Assembly: GCA_910589415.1 (NCBI GenBank)
Contig: OU342638.1
Location: forward strand, 7,480,014 to 7,544,013
Length of the DNA: 64,000 bases
Source: Malachius bipustulatus
Lineage: Eukaryota; Arthropoda; Insecta; Coleoptera; Melyridae
Reading direction: 5' to 3'
Positions 55,860-64,000 of the stretch are shown one piece after another (the stretch's first letter is position 1; every line of letters starts with the position of its first letter). The position numbers were made by a program, and so were the translations under genes. The notes below the pieces were generated by a model, which saw only the letters and a list, made by a program, of their open reading frames with translations, was not told where the DNA came from and ran no database searches.

Positions 55860-57198
55860 TGCAAGCCCTACAGCATAATCTGTATTCCGAATTTGAGCTT
55901 AATGTCCCAAAAACTGCAGGAAAGAAGTGAAAAATCCTTGAAATTTCAACACACCCTGTGAATCAATGTGGAAGCCTTTGTGGACCCATCTTTTAAAAAC
56001 TTTTAGTCTCAAGATAAATCAAACAAATACTTCCTTCCCTTTCACATGATATTTGGGAAGACCTGTATAATATGTACATATCCAATGCTGAGTCAATTTT
56101 AAAATGCCAACCAATCGAGTTTAATCAATAATAATTTCAAAAAATGAGCACTATAATTAACTAATCTTACTTCATTTTACAATCAAATTTATGGTTACCT
56201 GCTAAGTCTGTATTGCTTACTCAGAGCTGCATTAAATTAGTGCTTAGTACCTACTGTACCTACAGCTTTTGTCTATGACTATAATATGGCTGCATGTATA
56301 GTAATAATAATAGAGGCATACAATGATATGGATATACTAAACCGAACTTTATGCCATTAAAGGTTTTTTTTGTTGCTTTGCTTTGTTTGATCTTGTTCAC
56401 TTGTTACTTATTGTAATTATTGTATGTGGCGGTAATGACGATCGGCGGGCGATGGCGTCCCTGGGAACCGGAACGCGAAAGAACGGAACGAACATGTGGA
56501 TAAAACGTGGCGGCAACCAGCAAGACAAGAATGAGGCGGCAGGCGGCTGCGTCAATCGGTCAGTAACGTTGACATGTAGTGGTAGTGGTAGTGGTACTGC
56601 CCTTGCGCGCGGACAAAACAATTTTTTATTTTCAATTGTTATTTCTTATTATATCTCCGAAAGTAGTTTAGATATTTTTTTCAATTTTATAATTATGTTA
56701 ATATAAGACCACATATTTTAGCTAGAAAAAATTCTCTATTGCTCAAAAATAATAAAAAAAAGATTTCTGAAAAATACGTAGAATACACAAGTTAAAACTG
56801 AATTTGTTACATATTCAATTTTCTAAATAATATTTTTTTTATTGGCGGTAGTACCTAACTATACCTATAAAAGAAAACATTAGCGAAATGATGCAAAGAG
56901 TAAAAACTTTTTACTGCGTGTGTAAATAATTATATGAATAAAGTAAATAAAGTCAATATACCTATGAATTATTCAAGAAATTCGGGAAAATTCAAATTCA
57001 TTGTTTAATTCAGAAATACTTAGCTGTGTGTCCCCCATTTTTCATTTATGATGATTGCACTGGACTATGCAAATTAGTGAGGTGCAAAAATCGACATAGC
57101 GTCCTTTTCCGTTATTTTGGAAAAACTTACACTAAAAAATAATTGAAACATGCGGTCAAGAATTTGTATTGGTTGTCCTAATACCTCTATAGCTTCAT
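55860..57198. other. Intergenic, with a GC-rich patch at 56430-56620
   Basis: The patch holds (GTAGTG)n repeats and overlapping frames on both strands without a known domain. It could be a promoter or first-exon region of something outside the window, but nothing proves it. Confidence 0.35.
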
Positions 57199-57202
57199 AT
57201 AT

Positions 57203-58247
57203 GAAGAGTGTCGGGGCAAAGTGATCTAAGTGCCAACAGTTTGTTTTTTGGGAAAGTTGAAAAAACTGTCTGTTAATAAATTTGTAAACAACATTTTAAT
57301 TCTAAACTTACAAACAATAGTAAAATAGCTTAAGTAAACAGCTATTGAAAAATATAAACTCAAAATAGGAAAATAAATTCAAAAAAATACAAAAGTTCAC
57401 AGAAATGATCTAAGTCCACGAGATATGAGAGGAATACAACAATATAAGTCCTTCAAACTGAAAGAATCTTGGTGAAAAATTCCTTATTATCCTCAGATAA
57501 AAATTCCAGCATCGTTTTGATGTCTTTTTTCTTGGATTCGTTTAGCGGAATATTCTTAGGCAAGCCAGGAAGTTCGGCCCGTAGAATTTGCGTTGCTGTG
57601 GTTCGTGGCTTCATCACATAGATAGATTCCCAGGGCGCCAATTCACCAAAGTTGTTTTTGTAATAATCACCTGAAAAAAATCCAGAATACATTCATAAAA
57701 AAGTAAACACCTGACAACTTTAATCTTCAAATCAAATTTAAACCTAACTCTATTATTATTGATGCTTACCTGATCAACCGGTGAACGTTTCGCACGTTTC
57801 AATTTCCGCGCTTTATCAGTTACATACTCTTTTCCACTAACACGAGCTTCACTTTCCCTTTTTCTCTTCCTTTTTTTCTTGACCATTTCACTAGAAGAAA
57901 AAGCTGGCCTATCCATTGTTTAACAATAATGCTATGTGCACTGAAGATACGTTCGAATTAACCTAAATATCACAAACAAAACGTCTTAAGACAATAATAC
58001 ACTTTATAACACTCATAGAATGTACAACTACTTAGATCGCGGCCGTGGCACTTAGATCATTTTGGTTGAAAACAATTGTGAATCTTAGCATCACCACCAT
58101 CTAGAGGGGCATTTTTTAACTACAAGGAGTATTTCAATGGACTTAAATCAAATAGTACTACATTGGCGCTGGTTCATAGATCACTTTGGTGTAAAAAAAT
58201 ATATTCTGAATTTTTGGCACTTAGATCACTTTGCCCCGACACTCTTC
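57203..58247 (-). mobile_element. Short DUF7869-type transposon, internally deleted
   Basis: Ends GAAGAGTGTCGGGGCAAAGT and its inverse continue as GATCTAAGTGCCAA for over 30 bp, bordered by ATAT (57199-57202, 58248-58251). The motif CTTAGATCAYTTTG occurs near 57220, 57404, 58031, 58053, 58145, 58171 and 58220. Inside are only a first and a last exon of the gene below. Confidence 0.78.
57453..57916 (-). pseudogene. First and last exon of a DUF7869-type transposon gene
   Basis: Exon one (57916-57773) starts MDRPAFSSSEMVKKKRKRKR, a strong nuclear-localisation-like region, and ends GATCAG/GTAAGC. After 100 bases the acceptor TTTTTTTTCAG opens the last exon (57672-57453): GDYYKNNFGELAPWESIYVM, then NESKKKDIKTMLEFL and a stop. 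The pattern 'elapwe..y.mk' plus 'k.dI..ml.fl....' is the C-terminal end I recall for DUF7869 proteins. The catalytic middle is missing but both splice sites remain, as if the deletion removed DNA from one intron to another. Confidence 0.6.
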
Positions 58248-58254
58248 ATATTAT

Positions 58255-58820
58255 AATTTTGACATAATAATTCACTTTACATCTACAGTCCCAATATTAC
58301 AAGTTGGATCATTATGATTTATGACATACACCTGTCTATTCTTGTTGATTAAAATTTGCATTTGTCTGTATAACAAAACTCCATAATATTTGGTAGTTAT
58401 AAATAATACGGGCGTATGCGAGTTCGACCAAGATACTCAATTTTAATCCCTTAACGTCGAACTCAAGGATTAACATTCGTTCCGGTCATAAAACACGAAA
58501 TTGGAGAATTTCTTGAAATTATGAACTGCTTACCTTCCATAGTTGCCAAACTGACCTTTAATAAGAAGGTCTGAATGCTTGTGTCAGTCACAAGATATAA
58601 AATAACACATAATATGCCCGTATTCACAAACGATAATTTCCTATATAATTACGTAATCAATTATCTCCATCTCATTCTAATGCTAAAAAACTGTATATCT
58701 TCATCCCATTTATTTAATTATTTTCGGGATATAACAGGACAGGAATGCTTTGTGAATACGGGCATTTTAGGTACTTAAATATAGAGTTTTTTATAATTAT
58801 TTTTATTGAACCACTTATTT
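58255..58820. other. Intergenic
   Basis: AT-rich with CCCGTATTCACAAA (58617) and TTTGTGAATACGGGCAT (58750) as a short inverted pair, possibly another small foldback. No gene. Confidence 0.4.
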
Positions 58821-58831
58821 GATTATATAAT

Positions 58832-59115
58832 ATATTTGATGAATTTTGTTGGGATTTAGGTTCTAATTTAAATTTGCCACTAAAGATTCTTTACAGAACA
58901 AATTAGAAAAACTTTGGTACAGCATGCGAGGAGAAGACTGAAGACATGGACGGTACCGTTTCGTCCTTATTATGGACTCATCAGCATATCATATCAGTCA
59001 GCTCTAAACCACACATGCTATACGAAATTTGGAAGTTCTATGTATTCTAACTGGTGTTTTCGTTTTGTAGTGGCTTTTAATTAGAACCTAAATCCCAACA
59101 AAATTCATCAAATAT
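58832..59115. mobile_element. Small inverted-repeat element carrying a hammerhead ribozyme
   Basis: ATATTTGATGAATTTTGTTG and GGGATTTAGGTTCTAA on the left (58832-58867) recur inverted at 59080-59115. The 210 bp between include the ribozyme. Size and layout resemble a retrozyme or a Penelope-like terminal remnant, but no protein is encoded. Confidence 0.65.
58936..58999 (-). ncRNA. Hammerhead ribozyme, type I
   Basis: Minus strand in order: GACTGA (stem I outer), TATGATATG, CTGATGA (core), GTCC (stem II), ATAATAA (loop), GGAC (stem II), GAAA (core), CGGTACCG (stem III with A and T flanks), TC, CATG, TCT, TCAGTC (stem I outer). Stem II is four perfect pairs. Stem III ACG/CGT closes a GTAC loop. 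Stem I has an inner AUG/CAU helix and the perfect outer pair GACUGA/UCAGUC with an internal loop. All conserved core bases are present and position 17 is C, so cleavage is predicted after the C at 58949. It should be transcribed from the minus strand. Confidence 0.82.
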
Positions 59116-59119
59116 CTTA

Positions 59120-60050
59120 TATACTTAAATATAGAGTTGTTACTTCAAATTCAAAGTATGTATGCAATAATTCCTATTTACTTTTACATTTCAGAATTTT
59201 TAACTTTCATTTTCATCACTGGCATGGTTGGATTATTTATGTCTGTCTCATTGAACAGAAAAAGAGTAACATTGTTTTGAGTTTTTTTCATATCATAAAA
59301 AATAATTAATTAGATACCTATTTCCTCAGGTTTAATAAATTATGCTAGAGAAAAAAATAACCGCATAAGGTCTTACATAGTAAACAGTAAAATTTTAAGG
59401 AACAGTTATTGCGGGTGTCATAAATAACATTTCCACGCCTTATGAGTATTTACACTGCAATTGTATTATTGCAGGCTGCAGGTAACAAAAGATGTACCTA
59501 CCTAAATTTTTGGAAGGACTTTACCTGCCTACAGACTTCTCAAGATGGTTGTTACTGGTAAGTTTCGTTAGTTTATTGGGAATAAGAATAATAAACAGCT
59601 TTTGCTTTTCATAAATCATAATTTTCTCTTATTAGTGAAGGTAATATTTATTTATTCTTTTTAATTTGAACTTTATTATCGCATTTTCTAAATTAAAGTG
59701 AAATATCCTGTATATACCGACAATATATAGTGCAATAAAGTATGTTTATACAGGCCGCCAAAAAGTTCGCACTATACGGGAAAATTTTATTTTCATCTTT
59801 TTTTTTTTTGTAAAACAAATATTATAAACATAAGCTATAGAAGTGTTACAGGGATGAACCAGTCTATAAAACAAAAACACTGCTAAAGATATTTTGTTCA
59901 GTTTGGCAACAATGCAACTGGTCTAAAAATTCTCAGGTAAGTAGGTGCTTGGTCGAACTCACCCATGGGATTAAAGCACAGCGGGGTATTTTGGTCGAAC
60001 TGGTATCCTCCGAATAATACTACTTGGAATATAAAGACACGGACCTGTTC
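59120..60050. other. Intergenic
   Basis: AT-rich; TACAGGCCGCCAAAAAG near 59750 may be an orphan transposon end. No gene. Confidence 0.4.
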
Positions 60051-60056
60051 GTACGG

Positions 60057-61860
60057 CGTTTGTCAATTGGGCGAAACTACCTGAGTGACCCTTCGGCATC
60101 ACGGGGGGCCTATAATCCTACAGCTCAATTGGGCGAAGGAATTTTTAAATACCGTTGAGTTATTTGCATGCTTTAATGTGGCTACGTTGCCAGATTTTAC
60201 AGAAATTCCGATTTTCTACATTAAATAAAACTGAAAAAAATTTATTAAATAATAATAATACTTGCTGCATTATTATTTATTAATTAGTGCATTTACAATT
60301 ATTATTTTATACTATACCTACAGCAGAAACATGAAACATCAACAGAAAATATTAATATTTGATGTATTATTTTTTTTAAGTTCTATCAAATACATCAAGC
60401 CCTTAGTGCATTTACAATTATTTTATACCATGCCTATACAGCAGAAACATGAAACATTAATAGAAAAGTAAACGTCGTTGCTATACCTACTCAAATAATC
60501 CATAAAAAGCAATCAATTACTTGATTGCTTGAATAATTGATTTATCATAAATTTATCATAATTTTCAATTGACTAGGTTATTGCCTTTGAGAAAATCATG
60601 ATAAATTTTCACGATGTTGTCAATTTCATGTTGCAATAATTATACTTTAGAAAAGTATTTGTTTGCAGAAATCATTCAGTCTGTTTCAAATTCTTATTTT
60701 TCATTTACACATCTGAAAGTGCTGTGAAAAAATACCATTGCAATGACATACCTACCTAGTACCTATAAGGTACTCCGCTGGAAGGATAGAAATAATAGAA
60801 AGTTGTGTTAGAACTCCCTAATATTATTTTAGTCGAAAATGTTTCCTAATTTTCACGAAAACGATCGATTGAACGATTCGATTGCATACTTAATAATTAA
60901 TATAGCAATATTTAAAATTAATCATTTCAACATATGAAAATTCCTTATCTTATAGGTATGTGATAATAGAATTAACACTTTTTTTCTACTCCCAACCTTT
61001 AATCTGCATATTAAGTATGAATCACCAGTGCTTTAATGGGTCTCATTAAGATACAAATTTTCATTAAAGCACCGGTCAAGCTATCCAATGGCAGAGGAGC
61101 ATTTGCAATCGAATCGGTTGCTTTCCGCTCACAATCGGGTCGGCAAGCCAACCGAAGTCACAGAGTTGTCATACTCACGACAAAAATTGCCTTGTGATAT
61201 AAGTTCTGTATTTCTGAAAAAAAATTGTGAACGTTTATTTAATTTAGAACATAAGTAACATTCAAAGAAAATTTATCAAGATTTTATGTTACCTTAATCA
61301 ATTTGATAGGTAGGTATATCGTGTAAAAGATAGAAAGATAAAGTATTATATCATTCGTAGCGCTCCGTGATAGTTCAAAGCGGCGACCGTCGCGTGCGCA
61401 GCGACAATATCGTAATTAATGGCTGTCAATGTTATTAAAATTATTAATTGGAAAATCAAAGCGTAAAATTCGGAATTCGAACTTCGCATAATAAAAATTA
61501 CGCAGTAGTGAGTAGTGCCCTTAAACTTGATACTAAAACATGTCTCAGCAGAATAATCTTAGCGACGAAATGAAAATTTGGTACCTAATATGCGTAAGCA
61601 AATAGCAACCTATCTTAACCTGAATGATCCGCAATTGTACATGGGTCATTGTTAAAATATATAATTTTTCAATATTTTCTATGAAATAAAAAAGGGTCGT
61701 AGAAAAAATAGTGTATGGAACTCGCAGATAATGGCTATTAATACGCTCTTATGATGGTTAAGACACTCGCCTACGGCTCGTATCTTAACCATCATACTCG
61801 CGTATTAATAGCCTTCATTATAAGCTCGTTGCATAATATACTATTGTATGGGAGAGGATG
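60057..61860. repeat. Family X, copy 2
   Basis: Starts GGCGTTTGTCAATTGGGCGA with two AATTGGGCGAA motifs (60066, 60122). It then follows the same order as 5230-7620 but lacks the 0.95 kb insertion present there. It ends after the hairpin at 61733-61813. The frame at 60262-60471 is translated repeat sequence. Confidence 0.7.
61733..61813. repeat. 81-bp hairpin, second copy
   Basis: Same arms and loop as at 7514-7594, without visible change, 54 kb away. Confidence 0.75.
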
Positions 61861-61881
61861 ATTAATATACCTACATTTATA

Positions 61882-63071
61882 CACCGTGTTTTATATTAAG
61901 TCGGCACTATTGCTAACTTCGTTATTATTTGAGCTAGAAAGTCGGTTAAATTAGCAAACTAGTAGTATTTTTTCTCCTGAATAAAATGGCGAAAGCAGAA
62001 AAACAATTGAACATCGCGTTTTCGAGATATTCAAAAAAATGTAATTTTTTTAATGGAACACCCTATGTATTTTTGGATGGATCGGTTGCAAATTTTTTTT
62101 AAAGGAAAAAGTCTTTATGCACTATGATCCTAAAATAATAAATTCACTGATTATTTATTATTTTACTACTCCTAAAGTAGGCTGCGATAATTAATGTAAT
62201 TTAGTGTACCTACCTACGTAATGTAAGGTAAAAAAATATGTCGTCCTCAATAATGCATTTTTCAATAAAAAATACACAAAAAAAGGAGTTGTTATATTGA
62301 AAAGGATTTAATTTTAAATAAACAAATAACAGAACTTGTCCGTGTTTTAAATTAAGTCGGCACTATTGCTAACTTCGTTATTATTTGAGCTAGAAAGTCG
62401 GTTAAATTAGTAAACTAGTAGTATTTTTTCTCCTGAATAAAACGATGAAAACAGGAAAACAATTTAACATCGCGTTTTCGAGATATTTAAAAAAATGAAC
62501 ATTTTTTATGGAACACCCTGTATATTTTTAGATGGATCGGTTGCAAATTTTTTTTTAAGGAAAAAGTCTCTATGCACTATGATCCTAAAATAATAAAATT
62601 TTACAACACAAACAAGTTCTGTTATTTGTTTATGTAAAATTAAATCCTTTTCAAGGTAACAACTCTTATTTTTAGTGTATTTTTTTTATTGAAAAATACA
62701 CTATTGAGGATGACATAATTTTTTTACCTTACATTATGTAGGTACACTAAATTACAATAATTGTCGCAGCCTACTTTGGGAGTAATAAAATAATGAATAA
62801 TTAATGAATTTATTATTTTAGGATCATAGTGCATAAAGACTTTTTCCTTTAAAAAAAATTTGCAACCGATCCATCTAAAAATATACAGGGTGTTCCATTA
62901 AAAAAATTACATTTTTTTTCTAATATCTCGAAAACGCGATGTTCAATTGTTTTTCTGCTTTCGCCATTTTATTCAGGAGAAAAAATACTACTAGTTTGCT
63001 AATTTAACCGACTTTCTAGGTTAAATAATAACGAAGTTAGCAATAGTGCCGACTTAATATAAAACACGGTG
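61882..63071. mobile_element. 1.19 kb TA-flanked foldback with an extra internal end
   Basis: CACCGTGTTTTATATTAAGT at the left and ACTTAATATAAAACACGGTG at the right, bordered by TA. A third copy of the end (CCGTGTTTTAAATTAAGTCG) lies at 62341 in direct orientation. The element is therefore a duplicated arm plus an inverted arm. All three share TCGGCACTATTGCTAAC and TGGATCGGTTGCAAATTT. No ORF. Confidence 0.78.
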
Positions 63072-63219
63072 TATAATGGCGTTTTCTTTTATTACTTTCC
63101 GTATAATATCTAAAATTTTACACATACTTTACTTACTTCTAAACTTATAATAATTATTAACATAACGTAATAATTTATAAAAATGAATACAAATAATAAT
63201 AATTATTAAAGGTAATCAT

Positions 63220-64000
63220 TTACAAATTGGGTGCGTATTTGTATGATATACTCTTAATAAAAGTCAATCTATCTATAATGTGAGCATTGAAATTTATATT
63301 ATATTGTAGAATTTTATTTTCTACAAACTTTTGTTTGGCTTTTGTTTCATTTCTTAATATTTTGACAAACTTTGTGGAATTAATACCAATATACACTTCA
63401 CTTTGAAAATTAAGAAGCATTTCTACAAATAGAAATATGTTTGGGTGTGGGTGGTTGAAACTTCTATTAAATTTGGAGTGAAATGATTCACAGGCGTTTG
63501 TGGTTCTACATACCGATGATGTACAACAGGCCCAAATTTTTGGTGGAAATAGAGCATCTTCACCTACATAATTTTCTACCAAATAATCACAAAACTTGTG
63601 AATTTGTTCATTTTCTTGCAAATTGGACACAATGTCAAACGTAAAACAATCACGACATCATCGGGATTCAAAAACTGGAGTCCAAAGAAATATTTAAGAT
63701 TTTCGCCAATTTCACTATTTTCCTTGTATTCTGAACTCAGCCCTAGAGCTTGTATTTTTCTATACCAGGCTTGGGAAAGATGGAATCTACAACCTATTAT
63801 ATTAATACTACTCCATGTAATTGTTATAGCTTTATGAATTGCTACTTCAAAATCAATAACGACATTTTTTGGCCTTAATATCAAATTATGTTCATTACAT
63901 TTCTGTATTAACATACTAAGCATTAACATACGGTGTTCTTTATAAGCATCTTAACATCTTCTTAGTAAGGAATGCAAATTATCTAATACTAAGATGAGGT
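63220..64000 (-). pseudogene. MULE-type transposase, frameshifted, runs off the right edge
   Basis: From 63929 leftward: MLSMLIQKCNEHNLILRPKN, then VVIDFEVAIHKAI with the second catalytic Asp of MULE transposases, then GCRFHLSQAWYRKIQALGL (the C/H-containing signature) and GLQFLNPDDV. A slip near 63640 shifts into 63630-63220 with HKFCDYLVENYVGEDALFPP and TTNACESFHSKFNRSF, the usual C-terminal N-x-x-E motif. The frame upstream of 63929 is broken, and the first catalytic Asp lies outside the window. The plus-strand frame over it is a shadow. Confidence 0.82.

Noticed and set aside
56383..56706. 107-codon frame with SGSGSG run
   Set aside because: Low-complexity GC-rich patch, overlapping frame on the other strand equally good, no domain.
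1..64000. CRISPR array, bacterial operon, rRNA or tRNA genes
   Set aside because: None seen: repeats lack spacer regularity, genes have introns, and no cloverleaf with A and B boxes was recognised by eye.

Overview
The window looks like repeat-rich, AT-rich insect DNA. The organism is probably a hemipteran, possibly an aphid-like insect. That guess rests on base composition, GT-AG introns, scattered TAGGTACCTA-type words and the transposon families present, and it is not proven. I see no prokaryotic gene organisation, no rRNA or tRNA gene and no clearly functional single-copy host gene. Nearly everything that can be read is transposon-derived, and many elements are nested inside others.

Left part (1-23.6 kb): a Ty3/gypsy reverse-transcriptase fragment and its decayed tail; a broken Tc1 transposase (DD34E type); a pogo/CENP-B-type DNA-binding fragment; the first copy of a dispersed repeat (here 'family X') carrying a nested tyrosine-recombinase fragment; a decayed gene made of 22-residue repeats (9.7-11.6 kb); a string of foldback elements with CAGGGTG-like ends next to TA; and a 2.7 kb IS630/mariner element of DD41D type with about 690 bp inverted repeats (19146-21859).

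Centre (23.6-32.1 kb): an 8.4 kb composite. A DNA transposon of 3.8 kb (ends CTGCCGTCCTTACT, target duplication CATG) carries a spliced gene with zinc-binding clusters and a DDE-like domain of the kind I recall as DUF7869. A full-length non-LTR retrotransposon with two open ORFs sits antisense inside that gene. A shorter derivative of the same superfamily, with different ends, lies at 57203-58247 (target duplication ATAT). It keeps only the first and last exons. Both elements carry arrays of a short motif near their ends. This is the best candidate in the window for a little-described mobile system.

Right centre (36-52.5 kb): two copies of a SAM-domain gene family. The more complete copy lies about 200 bp upstream of a second gene, a C2H2-plus-transposase-like pseudogene on the same strand. 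A Harbinger element (transposase plus MADF/SANT-like protein) sits in an intron of the SAM gene. A TTA-flanked PIF-like element lies just upstream of it.

Right part (52.5-64 kb): a TAA-flanked element that received a truncated LINE, the short DUF7869-type element, a small inverted-repeat element holding a textbook hammerhead ribozyme (58936-58999, minus strand), a second copy of family X, a 1.2 kb foldback, and a broken MULE-type transposase running off the right edge.

The loci form layers rather than an operon: old DNA transposons acted as landing sites for LINEs, Harbinger elements and foldbacks. Several insertions can be delimited exactly by target duplications or by an empty site inside the window.
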